From contig NC_081411.1 of the NCBI RefSeq assembly GCF_030272615.1, positions 836,988,136 through 837,052,135 on the forward strand: a stretch of DNA of 64,000 bases. Direction: 5' to 3'. A program made the position numbers and the translations under genes. The notes beneath the pieces were generated by a model. It was not told the DNA's origin and did no database searches. It saw only the letters and a list, made by a program, of their open reading frames with translations. Shown one piece after another: positions 23,335-34,924 of this stretch; position 1 is the first letter of the stretch; every line of letters begins with the position of its first letter. This stretch comes from Cryptomeria japonica (lineage: Eukaryota > Streptophyta > Pinopsida > Cupressales > Cupressaceae).

Positions 23335-24201
23335 TCAATAATCTCTCTTTTCAATAGAATCTTTGTTAGGACAGTTAGAAGCCATATGTCCTATCTTATC
23401 ACAATTGAAACATTTCAAAGGTAGTTTTCCTTTATACTTACCTTTGCCTCTCGGTAACCTTCTGGCTAATAGTGCTTCAAACTCTTCTTGCTTTCTGATT
23501 TCTTCATATAGTTTGTGTACTTCCTCCATGTTTTTGTGAAATCTTTCACTTGCTCTACTGTGATCCCCTTTAGTGTACTTACTCATTCTATCATTGTAAT
23601 CATCAGATTCACCAATATGAAAAGAACTAAATGCAGATTCAACTTTATTTACCGATGACCCACTATCATCAAAGTTACTTAACTCAAATGCATGTAGCTT
23701 ACCAATAGGAGCATCTAAAGAAACTGGCATATTGGGTACAAACCTTAATTTATTGATTGCAGATACTCGGATTGCATAAACAGGTAGAAGGATTCTTAAT
23801 AACTTACTTGTTATATCATTTTCTTCAATAGTTCCACCTGCTCCTTTGATTTGATTGACAATCTCCTTTAGTGTTGTACTATACTGGGTTATGTTCTCAC
23901 CTTCATTCATTCTCATAGATTCAAGTTGTCCTCTTAGATTATCCACTTTTTCGCTTTGAACATGTTCATCTCCACCATACATAGATATGAGCTTGTCCCA
24001 CATTGCCTTTGCATCATTGCAGCCTTCTAGATCATTAAACTCTAAATCAATCAATGCAGATGTTATTTCAATCACTGCTTGAATATGTTCTTGCTTTTCC
24101 TTTATCTCTTCCATTATCAATGGATAGGTACTTGGTGTAATGAAATCATTCTCCAGATAATATACAGCATATTCTCGAACTCCTGATAGGTGCAGCTTCA
24201 T
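23335..24201 (-). pseudogene. Element 1 Gag
   Basis: An intact-looking 288-codon stretch. It has a copia Gag (UBN2-type) helical region with MWDKLISMYGGDEHVQSEKV, LRGQLESMRMNEGENITQYS and ITSKLLRILLPVYAIRVSAI. A mixed-charge segment follows, then one CCHC zinc knuckle CFNCDKIGHMASNC near the end, which binds the RNA. Upstream codons to about 24250 (GLSTWXK-like) suggest the true start lies a little earlier, outside the open stretch. It lies 110-120 bp from the PBS, as expected. It is the best preserved ORF of element 1. Confidence 0.88.
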
Positions 24202-24307
24202 CCTTTTCTACCATGTAGAGAAACCTGACTTGTTCAGCTTCAGTGCATCCCTCTTATACATCTTTGGATCTTTGCCTCAAGTACCTTTAAAAAATTTCTT
24301 CCAAAGT

Positions 24308-24324
24308 CCAAAGCTCTAATACCA
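24308..24324 (-). promoter_or_regulatory. Element 1 primer-binding site (initiator tRNA-Met type)
   Basis: The minus strand reads TGGTATTAGAGCTTTGG two bases after the LTR end. Its first 12 bases differ by one base from TGGTATCAGAGC, the usual complement to plant initiator tRNA-Met. Confidence 0.9.
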
Positions 24325-24326
24325 AT

Positions 24327-25794
24327 TGATAGTTCTGATACTTAATATAAGTACAAATCCAATAGCTAATAAGATGAGAGGGGGGGTGAATCATACAAAC
24401 TTAATCTTCCATAAAAACAACAGATTCAACCTTGATAACATATACTTCAGTAATATGACCAAAACTACTAAACATGCAAACTCAAAAGCATATAAACATC
24501 ATAACACTCATAACACCAGATTTAACGTGGAAACCCAAATAGGGAAAAACAACTGTGGGATTTTAGACCCACTAAGAAATATACTCTTCTAGAGTATGCT
24601 CAGTTAAAAGAAAATCCTATTAAAGATTACAAACACATTGCTAGATGTGACCCGATTAAGGGATTTCCCTCAGATCTGTTAGGATCTTCACCTTGTTAGA
24701 AGTGACCTTGTTAAGGGATTTCAAACACTCAATCAGAATGTCACCTTGCTAGAGGGTTTTACAAATAAGACTGTTAAGTCCACTCGGTTAAGAGATTTTC
24801 TGTCACTTTACAAAATAATAGTAATAAAAATCTATCTGCAACTTCACATCTAAAATGCTAAAGAATATTCTTATTTGCTCAATACAATAGGACTTACCAT
24901 GTCCATCTGCTGGGCTCTATACTCTATTATTCAAATAGGTCTTCAAGCTTCTGTGCTCAGTAATCACTATGTAGCATCTCTATGTATGCACTTGCCCACA
25001 TACATTGTTTATCAAGAGTTCCTTATTTATAAACAATTTGCTAGCCGCTTAATCTCCTTGATCACATTTCCCATGATCAATCATAGCCATTAGATCTTCA
25101 AACTTTGACCAGGTTCAATGTATCTTTCTATTTGAAAAATGTTTTACCTCACCTTGGAACTTGTGCTAGGGTATTGTGGTTCAATCTGAGTTGTAGATCT
25201 TCTTGTTGATTTTCCTTTGCCATAGATTCTTTAACAAACTTCATGCATGACATACCAATCATTCAATCATAGCCAGCTCATCAGCTTCCTTCATTAAATA
25301 ATGCTTTTATTCATTCAATACATTTTGTTATGACTCAATTACAACTCGGTAAATACTACACATCACTCAGTAGACATTCTGCCTTCATTAACCGATAGTG
25401 ATAACCTTGGGGTTTATTGACTAGGTTCCTTAGGGTTTACCAACTATGTTCTTTGGTCGGTAACATGGTATAGTATTAACCTTACAATCAATAACATATG
25501 TAGGATATCAAAACAATCTAAATATCATGATCTCATCATTATCTATCTTGGTAATAGTTTCCCATTGAATAACTTATTTCTCCCCTTATTCATCACATTC
25601 TTTCTGTGTCTTTTACCGACATCTTTATACTCATCAAATCATACTTTTTAAAATATGGCAACATCATACTAAATTAGACAATCAATTTCTTGACATCAAT
25701 GACAAAATAATAATATTAAGATAGAAAACATCCTTAATCAGTTATATCCATAATCATCAACAACCTTCTCAATATCCTTATTGAAATACCAACA
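24327..25794 (-). repeat. Element 1 5' LTR
   Basis: 1468 bp, starting TGATAGTTCTGATACTTAAT and ending AAATACCAACA on the plus strand. It differs from the partner LTR by scattered transitions and small indels (for example an extra AATCATTCAATCATAGCCAG stretch near 25257). The open stretch 24326-24592 is LTR sequence. Confidence 0.9.
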
Positions 25795-25796
25795 AT

Positions 25797-26812
25797 CTCT
25801 CCTTGTCTGTTATAATGCCAACACCATATGTGTGGCTAGTGTGAATTATAAAGGAAACAAATCTGTAGCTCCTCCAAATCAAAACTTTCAAATTTTCACT
25901 AATCCTTTACCTTCCCATTCCACTAATGTGATTGAGACTGGCCATCTTACCTTCTCTCCTACTAATCTTGGTCTTGAGTCTAATAATATGGTGACTATTA
26001 TTGATAAAACTAAACCTCCTAAGGAATTATGCATTACATTTGATCCTAGTGAGGCTATAAAGGAACCCGATGGCCCATTACATATCACTACGAGAATCAA
26101 ATACATACCCTCACAAGGTGTGCTCATTGATCCGGCTTGTATGGTTAATGTTATAACTAAAGAATATATCTATACCTTACCATTGCATCAAGTGACATAT
26201 GCTAAATCTGATGTGGTAGTTAGAGTTTTTGATGGTTTCTCTTATCCATCTATTGGTTCTATTACTCTTCTTGTTGAGGTTGTTACTAAATCTTTAGATG
26301 TTAATTTTGTTGTTTTTTCTACCATCCATAAGTGCTTGAAATTCCCTCTTGATGACAAGATCATAACAATTAATCATAAGATGTACCAATCCATGATTAG
26401 GCAAAGAGATTTGAATCTTGATTACTTTTGGTCTAAACAATTTGAACCTCTTAAGTCTAAAAGTGATGCCCCTTTTCAATCTTATCAAAGATGGAAGAAT
26501 GTCATGATTTTATCCTTGAGTAAACCTAGAAATATAACACTTAGTCTTCCTCTTAACAATGACCATATTCCTTCTCCTAAGAAGATCCTCTCTATTCCTC
26601 CTAAGGATATACCTATTTGTCTTCCTAAGGATAAACATATTATTCCTCCTAAGGATAGACCTATTCCTCCTTCTCTTGGTGGACTTGGTCTCTTTCCTAC
26701 ACCTTCTATTCCTCCTTTATATGTTATTGTTTTGCCTCCTACATATTACAAAGGGATGCTCCCAACATCTCCTATTGTCCAACCTAAAAGACCTTCTCCT
26801 ATGCATCCTTAA
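25797..26812 (+). pseudogene. Retropepsin-like Gag-Pol fragment with proline-rich tail
   Basis: An open frame of about 340 codons, cut at its left end by element 1. Residues around 100-180 resemble a plant gypsy protease region: GVLIDPACMVNVITKEYIYTL (an Asp at the active-site position but PAC instead of the T/S-G-A triad), then VVRVFDGFSYPSIGSITLLV and DVNFVVF. A segment with YQSYQRWK-like sequence follows, then a proline-rich tail with repeated PPKD(I/R)PI units (about residues 265-300). The upstream part (NFQIFTNPLP) fits the gag-protease junction. Whether it could be catalytic is doubtful. Stop at 26810-26812. Confidence 0.65.
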
Positions 26813-28133
26813 AAGAATAAAAGAAGTCTATTCCTACTAAACCTAAACCTTTACAACCTTCAGCTAAAACTAAACAAAACCATTGAACACTGACGCAGAC
26901 ATAGTGCTATGGCTCGTGAACTTTCTTCTCAAACCACTTCTTCCTCGAAGACACCAAATATTGATATAATCCCATTTTCCAACCTTCGCCTAACCCTAGG
27001 GAAGAAGTTCAAGCTATTTCTCCAAGACATAAAATGCTTGAAAATGATGGTTCAAGTTCTATTCCTATTAGAGATCCTATTTTTATTAATATTAATGAAG
27101 AAATAGGTGAGAATGTTGTTCATGATGAAAATGTTGATGCTAATAATTCAAATGATGAATATGAATATATTTATGTTGACAATGATTTATCTAAATAATT
27201 TTTAGATGCATTAGTCCTAGCTCCTAGTAACAAACAAAGTGACTCATCATTAGAGCATGGTCCTTTTTTGGAATTTATGATAGCTCCATCTATCATGCTT
27301 GAAGTGGCCCCTCTTTCATGTTTTCCACCTTCCCAAAACAATGATGAGCAAGATTGGTAGGCAGATGACTTTCTTTATTATCTTAATTTGTGTTGTAGAT
27401 TATCTCTCTCTCCTCTCTTGCTTGTTTGTGACCTTGCTCTATATGTCTCGCAATTCTTCTATTTGTTGTTCCTAGTGTTGTCTACTTGAGGATGATGCAA
27501 AGTATTGAGATCTCTTTCATTATCTCCCATGTTGACTCAAAATACACACATGCCCTTCTTCCATTGTGGTTTTTCTTTCTTTATGAGACGAGGACAATTC
27601 TATGCAAATAAATATAAATGATATACATTATTTATCATAAAAACATATTGACCCCAGAGTTAAGAAAAACCACCCCATGTTTTATGTCTTGTGATCATTA
27701 TCTTTTGATTTGTCCTCTCTTGGGAGAATATTATTGTAATAATGTGCTTGTCTTTTTTGGGTGTATCCTACCTTAAGGCAATTTCTCCTGATGAGGCATA
27801 CACAATTGCTTTAATGTGGGGGCATACACTCCACTTAATGATCTCTCTTTTGTATGTCTTGATACTTAAATTACTTAGCAAACTTATTCTTTTGCTTCAT
27901 AATTTTGGTGTTTTTATTTTCATGGCTCAAAGTAAGAGAACCTTACTAGGTTTGTTGTCATGATTATCTCTTTCTCTTTCTCTCATAATGTCCCTTTTAT
28001 CTCATTATCAAAGTTGTAAGATCCTAAAGTCCATTGGGGGCTTGGTGTATCTTGCTTCCTTGGTGAATTGATTAAAGTTTTTCAAATTGAACACTTGTAC
28101 TTTACCAAGAGTATGATTGATTTCATACTACCG
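26813..28133 (+). other. Element 3 3' region, broken coding and untranslated
   Basis: Short open pieces only. Around 27100-27360 the translation is very acidic (ENVVHDENVDANNSNDEYEY, then DSSLEHGPFLEFMIAPS), ending with stops. 27742-27963 is a hydrophobic frame that I do not regard as a gene. No pol domain is visible. Confidence 0.5.
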
Positions 28134-28150
28134 CTAAAGTGGGGGCTAAA
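28134..28150 (+). promoter_or_regulatory. Element 3 polypurine tract
   Basis: CTAAAGTGGGGGCTAAA immediately precedes the LTR start TGTAGTGTCC, a typical gypsy PPT position. Confidence 0.75.
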
Positions 28151-29208
28151 TGTAGTGTCCTAAAATTGTACCTCTCTACAATTTTTACTGCATTTGGGTC
28201 CTTACTTTAGCGTTTGTGCCCCTAGGCCTGATTGGGACCTGATTCTACTTGCACCATGAAAATTTGACCTCAATTTAACCTTATACATCAACTTAGCCCC
28301 TTTTGTCATTTCAAAATTTGAGCGGGAAACCTAGCCCCATGTCAGCTCATGTCAGAAAATAATGTTTTTTGATGGGAAAATATAAAAAGAAGCTTTCCTC
28401 TCTCATTTTTATATACAAGCATAAAATACACACATACATTCAAGCACACAAGAGACTAAATTCAATCATTCAAGCAATTGAGCAAGTAATCAGTCTTCCT
28501 TCAAGTCTTGGAGCAACAATAAAGTCAATATTCAAGCATTGAAGTAGACATTCACATTCTATTTTATTAGAGACCTCATAAAACCCTAATCCCATGTGGA
28601 GATAAACAAAACTTCACATTGAGGTACATCATTTGGTTTTTAGTTGTTATTCATCATCTCACTCAAAAGGAGAATCTTCTATTATAGCAATTCAATTATC
28701 TTTTCTCTATTTCATGGTTAATTCCAAAACCAAGGTTTGACTTAGGAAAGCCCCTATTCCCAACCTATTTTCCCTTCTTTTTTATGTGCAGGAAATACAT
28801 ATGAATCTATGATTTTTAGGATAGGCATTATTTACAATGACGAATCAATCCCCCTTTGGTGTGTGAAAAGTTTGAAAGACCAGGGCGACGGGCACCATGG
28901 TCCTAAAATTTTAGAAGTTTCTTCAACGATTAGGTTCGAATCTACTTATATTTCTCAGATCTTGGTGTGTGGCTCAATCTGATGAATGTAGCTCAATTTT
29001 TGTGTTTTTATTCTCATTTTTAGTACTTTATCCTAATTTCAACAATTCAACTTACAAAAGAGAGTGAACAAATTCACACTTTAAATGCAATCAGTATTTC
29101 CAGTCCTTATCCTTGCTAGTTTGTGACTAAATCTATCGAATTCAACCCCTCTTTTAAATATAACTGGTCCTTAATAAAAAAATAGCGGTTTCTTCCTTCT
29201 ATGGTGGG
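28151..29208 (+). repeat. Element 3 3' LTR
   Basis: Starts TGTAGTGTCCTAAAATTGTA. It has a promoter-like TATAAAAA at 28381-28388 and leader-like sequence after it. Its partner is not in the window, so the end is taken as the start of element 5's LTR and may be earlier. Confidence 0.65.
28381..28388 (+). promoter_or_regulatory. Candidate TATA box in LTR of element 3
   Basis: TATAAAAA, about 230 bp into the LTR, followed by a CT-rich stretch (CTTTCCTCTCTC). The arrangement fits the U3/R boundary of a plant LTR promoter; inference only. Confidence 0.5.
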
Positions 29209-29506
29209 TGTTGGAAACCAATAACATTGAGAGGGGGGGGGTGAATTAGTGTTATACCGAAATGATTAATTTTAGCCTTATTAAAACATACATACACCAA
29301 CCACTATATCGGTACATACATAATTGAAATAAGTAAAGTAACCAATAAGCCAATCACATAAATGAGAACCATAACACATAGAATTATGTGTGGAAAAACC
29401 ACGATGCGATTTGTGACCCAAAATATCAATCCACTGGCCATATGAAGAGATATTACAAAATATGAGGGGCCTACACTTGCAGGAAGGCTTGCAGCCTAGA
29501 GCACAC
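29209..29506 (-). repeat. Element 5 3' LTR, first part
   Basis: Starts TGTTGGAAACCAATAACATT and carries GAGAGGGGGGGGG about 20 bp in. It is interrupted at 29506 by element 4; its last five bases CACAC (29502-29506) are the target duplication. Confidence 0.75.
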
Positions 29507-30674
29507 TATTAGGCCCAATATGGAAAGCTAATGTATTGAGAGGGGAGGGGTGAACCAGTACTTCAAAACCTTTTAACAAAAATATCTTTACTGTTATGCA
29601 TAAACCAAAAACTACTGCAACATAACAGAAAGCTAAAACAAATAAACAATAATCATACATGATTCACTCCATAACTAATATATTTTGGTTATGCAGAAAC
29701 TCTTGGTTAGAGAGAAAAACTATAGTGGGGATGGCACCCACAACTTCACTACTGCAATAATAAAGAGTTCTCGGTTAGAGCTACATGTTTAGCTATTTTT
29801 GATAGCTTACCCTGTTAGGAGTATTAATATCGTTAGATCTACCTTGCTAAAAGATTTTACAACACTTATTCTAAATGCTACACTTGGTTAAAGGATTTAT
29901 AATTTATAGACTTTGTTAGAGTCTTTTACCCTATTAAAGGTTTCTCTTACAACTTCAAAATATTACAATAAAATCTTTACAAATATCTGCAACTTTACAT
30001 CTGGAATGTTATAGCAGATTCTATGTCCTCAAAATGAGATTACCTTGCTTATAGTATACCTCGGTAACCCATAGAATAACTCGGTAAACCCTTTTTTTTA
30101 CTCTGTTCTTTGACTATTCTCTGAAATCCTTCTCAGTGACCTGTGTGTCTCTATAATAGTCATAACACTCAATGCTTTCTTATGTATCACACATGTCTTG
30201 CTTCATACACCTCTATATCTCTTTTTGTCACACTTTTATCCTTAATCCATGTCGTATAAATAGATCTCTTATGTCGGTGATCTAATTCATTGCTTCAATC
30301 TTACAAACATGATTTATCGAATGAATAACCATACAAAATATTTCATTGGTTAGATGACCTCAAAATCATACACAATCCTTAAGTGCAATTTCCAATGTGA
30401 TAATGGTTCTATGTTCCTCGATCTTGTAACATGTTTTCACATGTGTGTCTAGGTTCAATGAATCTGGTAACACGTTTCACTCAGTGTATATCAACTCGGT
30501 GTATCATTATTGCTACTCAGTAGACAGCTTAGTGTATACTAGGCTCTGTGAATACTTTCTTCTATAAGCAACTGTTTTGTGCATACCGACTAAATGTTTC
30601 AATAGTAGTAACCGACTAGAGTATATAGAATGAATTTGGATATAAAACTAATGGCAACTTAATAAGTAGTAACA
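29507..30674 (-). repeat. Element 4 3' LTR
   Basis: 1168 bp. Starts TATTAGGCCCAATATGG (the terminal TG has become TA) and ends AAGTAGTAACA. It pairs with 36363-37551 and, inverted, with the LTRs of element 6. Confidence 0.92.
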
Positions 30675-30686
30675 ATCTCCCCTTTT
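30675..30686 (-). promoter_or_regulatory. Element 4 polypurine tract
   Basis: The minus strand reads AAAAGGGGAGAT directly before the LTR start TGTTACTACT. Further AGGGGGAGT runs lie at 30935-30990. Confidence 0.85.
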
Positions 30687-31009
30687 GACATTAGTTGAGA
30701 TTTTTGACAAAACTACTTTCAAAGTCATAGCTCAAAAATATATATACTTGCAAAATTTGACTAAACAGACAGTATATACATTAGTCAATGAAATAGTATA
30801 TTTAGATATACTCCCCTTATCACTATACTGTACAAAACTCTGATTTTGCATGCTCGGTGATTTATGTTCTGTGTCTATTCTTTGTTCCCTATCAAAATTG
30901 ACTCTGCATTTGAATACTCTATTTTTCTCAGTATACTCCCCCTGTATACTACATTCCCCTATATAATTTGATATGATACTCACTCCCCCTTTTTGACAAA
31001 CATCAAAAC

Positions 31010-34000
31010 TTAGTTACCATGTGGTGGTGGCAACTAGTCAAAAATGAATTTGTACTTTGTCTTTACATCGGTAAGGGTGGTAGAGAGGGAATCCTTGACA
31101 CTATCCATAAGTGAATTCTGAGCTGTAGTGTCATCTAACAGTGAAATTAGTACATATAAGGTGCTTCCCTCTTGTTGAGTGGATAAGGAGGTATCTTTGT
31201 TGATCTGCTCTTGGACGGATGAAAGATGAGGAAGAAATAATGTTTGAAGTGTCATTATGTCCATCCTTATCTTGTGTTCATCATTCCTTAGTTCCAATTG
31301 TTGAACCATGAGCTGTTGTAGCTTGGTATTAAAATTTTGAATGGAATGTGGCTCAGTGGTCAACTTATTAGAGAGATCGGTGATCTCTTTCTCAATTACT
31401 TCTGTTTTATTTTTGATGTCCTTAATGAATAGAGAGAATGTATAGAGTTTCTGAAATAAATAAAGAATGTGCTTGAGTTGAGGGGTCAACTCAGCAATAA
31501 ATTTGACAAGTTTAACTTTGCCAATGGCAATAGCTTTCTGTACCTCTTCAATCATTTTTGCAGTGAGCTCCTTGTCTTTTAACTTGCTCAAATATTCGGA
31601 TCCATCTACTCCAGATGTCTCTATCTTGGTTAGGAGTTCATCTAGTTGAATGTGGATGGCTGCATCTTTGGTGATTGTAGCTTCAGGTAGCATGTCAGTT
31701 AAGAGTGCTTTCACCTTCTGAAGTACTTTATTTTTCTTTTGAATAGCCGTTTGCTTCTCTTGTTCAGCTTTGGCTTTGCATAGTTCACCAAATTCAATGA
31801 GTGCTTGCCCTTTTAATTTGGATATATCAACATTGGGCAACACTATTGGTTTTGACAAATCTAATTTGAAACTATGCTTTTTCATCTTCTTTTCTTTACC
31901 TTTCATCGGTTGAACTAAAACAATGGATTGTGAGGCTTGATGACCCTCGGTAGGTTTCTCAGTAGAGGCAACACTTTGGTTAGTCTCTTTAGCCTCTGTA
32001 GTGTCCTTTGTTGTGTCCTTCGGTGCTTCAATGCTTGGGGTCTCAGATGTAACATTTTCAGTGCTAGAAAGAGCTTGAGATGTTTGTCCTTAGGTGGCTT
32101 GAGAAGCAGTTTCTCCTTCTATAGATTTGTGACCTTCTATCCCTTGTTCAGTATCATGAGGGGCCTCAGTTGAAATAGACTAAGTGACTGGAGGATAGGG
32201 CTAAACTTTCTCCAAAACTGACTCACTGGATACCAGTTTGGCATATGCATTCCCTTCGATCATTTCCTATTCAGGTGCCTCGATGTCCATGATATCCTCA
32301 TCTACTTGTATAGTGCCAGTAGGGTCTTTCTTGGTGATATCAGGATCTTTCTCAGTGACATCAACTATTTCAACTTCAACTTGTTCACCAGCATTCTTGA
32401 TGCGATATATTTCCTTCTATTTTTCTTTGGTCTCATTCTCTACTTCCAAGTAAAGGCCATTCATCAATTTCTAGGCTCTTTGCTTAACTAGGAATTTTGT
32501 GTGGCAGTTTTTCAGATGTTTGGTGATCTCATCTACTGACATGTCTAGGAAAAGATGTAACAGACTTCTTTCTCTCATCTATTTCTCCAAGTCCATGGCA
32601 TACTCCCACCTGTTGTCAATATGCAAATATAATTCATTTGGAAGAGATTTAGATAATTCCAATGGGGCCAATCAGAATTTCAATAGTGTGCAGATGACAA
32701 CTTCTTCTATTTGTCTCTTTTCATCATTAGATCTGGATTCATACTTAACATATCTGATTGCTCCAAATCCACCATATTGTTTCAGATTAGCACAAAATTT
32801 TCAACACTATGTACATTTACCTTTTTGCTCTTGACAATCTGAAGTTTGCTTGCATCTTCAAATTCAGTGTTACTAGACTCTTTGGTCAAAATGAGTCTCC
32901 GAGTAGATTTCTTGTAAGTTTTTGTTAGCTTAGGTGTGGCAACACCCTTTGTTTTCTTACTCAATGAAGTTGTAGATGCTCTTGTGTTAGGTCGCTTTGC
33001 TAGAGGAGTCGGTGATACTTTTGATGTATCCTATTTCTTTCTTTTCAACACTTTTCCCTTAGGCAATTCAGTGCTCAGTGTTATAGCTGCCTCTTGGGCT
33101 TCAGATTCCTCTTTGGTGATTACTATAGTGCCCTTCACAAGTGTGGAGGAAGAACCTTCTCCAAATTTCTCCATTAATGTCTTAATCATCTTTTTTGCCT
33201 TCCTTGTAGCCTTGGGTACTACAATGCTCATTTTTACTTTTTCCTTCACTTCTTCATATGTTCCATACCTCAGTTCAGTAGCATGCCTTGGTAATGCCAT
33301 AAAAGAATCTATCTACTGTTGTATGGTGTCAAAATCAATCTTGTAACCCATAGGTGGTAAAGATTGTGTTCTCAGTTCCACAACATTAACATAGCAGTAA
33401 TAAGTGTCCACTTCAAAACATATGTCATCCTTGTATTTCTCCACTAGCTTAGGTGGAATTCAGTACCTGTTATGCATCTTCTCTAGAAACTTGCTAAAGT
33501 AATCATCCATAATATCAATAAAATTATCACCTAGCTTCTTGATGAAGTCATTGATTTGATGGGTGATTGGTCGATGTAGCTCCCAAACAACTTTACCAAC
33601 TGATGGAAAGAATTTCTCAAAATAGAAATACATGCATATTAACAATGATCCAAACTTTAGTGTATTAGCTGAATTGTTCTTCTTTGGCTTCCTTATGGTA
33701 TTGAGATCCTCAAATAGGTTTTTCAATAATACCTCACATAAATCAATTTTCATGCCTTTCTTTACAATTGTATATGCTAAGTCTACTACTGCACAGGGTA
33801 CATTGTTTTCCCTTGCTGATTGGAAGAAACAATAACCTATTACTCTAATGGCAAACTTTAGCCCTACATCAATGACGTTATTCAATTTCAGTCCCCTGCA
33901 ATTAGATTATACTTCGATTAAACTGATCAATTCCTTCTGTGATATAATTTTTTGAGCTCGGGCATGATCATAAATAGGGTAACCAGTGATCAAATGAATG

Positions 34001-34392
34001 ATTTCCTTGGTGATCTTAAATGGTTTCTCTTCTAGCCACATGAAGTCATCATGAACTCTGCTTAGAACAAACTTGACCCATTGGGGTTTGAATACATGGG
34101 GATAGGTTAGGGCTTCAGTTAATACCTTGATTTTGATGTGTTCATATTTGCTATCCATTTTACCATTGATACACAATTCATCATATGTGTCCTTGATCTC
34201 AACATGACCTAGTTCTTCAACTTGACACTTAGTGAAGAATCTCACATCCTCGACTAATAAAACTCTATCTGGAATGAGTGAGAATGCAATTTTGTCATCA
34301 GGTTTAGATGCAATTTTGGGAGTTAAAGAGTATTTTAGTGAGGGCTTTTCGATGTTCTCAACAACAACAGGGTTCTGGATCTTAGGTGCCAT
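31010..34392 (-). pseudogene. Element 4 ORF2: large protein of unknown function
   Basis: ATG at 34390-34392 (MAPKIQNPVVVENIEKPSLK) to TAA at 31010-31012, about 1,100 codons, with several in-frame stops and at least one frameshift between 32780 and 31906. The N-terminal part is helical (VKFVLSRVHDDFMWLEEKPF, KEIIHLITGYPIYDHARAQK; then MVIGY-like FAIRVIGYCFFQSAREN and FGSLLICMYFYFEKFF). The middle is basic, Ser/Thr-rich (KGVATPKLTKTYKKSTRRL). The C-terminal 290 codons are lysine/glutamate-rich, probably coiled coil, with AKAEQEKQTAIQKKNKVLQK. I do not recognise a catalytic motif. The helical N-terminal half loosely recalls plant transposon-derived helical domains, but that is memory, not a search result. 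Confidence 0.6.
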
Positions 34393-34924
34393 TGCAGATT
34401 TTAGATAAATACTAGCGAAAGATCCTTAGTGTTTGAAGACTTTCAAATGGTAGACGCTTCCTACTTAGCAAATAATAACAATTGGATAAGATCAGTAAAC
34501 TATCTTGATAATGCATTGTGATTGATGTAAATACCTTTGAATTTGCTCAGGAGGTGGTTTGATCACCTTTGAATCACTTTGCTCTGCTCTCTTGAAAACT
34601 TGGTGAGTGTAAAATGACTGCGTAATAGCTTTAAGTACACAATATACCTTATCGGGCTTCGTGTAGTTAGGTCAAAAGACATTAAATGCACTCAGTTCCC
34701 TTAAACCAATTTTTTCTTTTACTGAGTAGCCAGTCTTCCTGTATTTACCAACTAGATAGACTTCCTGTTTTTACCGACTTGACTATTGCTCAAAAAGACT
34801 TGATAAAATTTCAAATTTCCTCATGCATCTTTAATTATGCAGATTTTGAATTAAGTGCATGATAAAATAAGAACTGTAAAGATTTAACCTTTGAGAGAAT
34901 GTAGTCCCTTCATACCTTTACTAA

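Larger units (their letters stand above)
13408..25794 (-). mobile_element. Element 1: Ty1/copia LTR retrotransposon, hosts element 2
   Basis: Two similar LTRs flank a minus-strand coding region in the order gag, protease, integrase, RT, RNase H, the copia order. PBS lies at 24308-24324 and PPT at 14830-14842. Element 2 (17887-22735) is nested in the integrase zinc-binding region; without it the element is about 7.5 kb. The five bases outside each end (CCATA and ATCTC) do not match, and the two flanks belong to different gypsy elements, so the locus has been rearranged or the ends eroded. Stops and frameshifts in all domains make it non-functional. Confidence 0.9.
25795..29208 (+). mobile_element. 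Element 3: Ty3/gypsy-like fragment with 3' LTR
   Basis: A plus-strand protease-like ORF, about 1.3 kb of broken sequence, a PPT (28134-28150) and an LTR start (28151). RT, RNase H and integrase are absent, so the element either lost them or belongs to a non-autonomous family. The left end is cut by the LTR of element 1 and the right end by the LTR of element 5 at 29209. Confidence 0.7.

Noticed and set aside
24308-24324. tRNA-like sequences at PBS sites (also 12130, 22411, 36344, 40529, 60256)
   Set aside because: Only 11-18 bases match a tRNA 3' end and each lies at an LTR edge. They are primer-binding sites, not tRNA genes.
27742-27963. Hydrophobic 73-codon frame in element 3
   Set aside because: No domain, no context, AT-rich untranslated region upstream of the PPT; probably chance.
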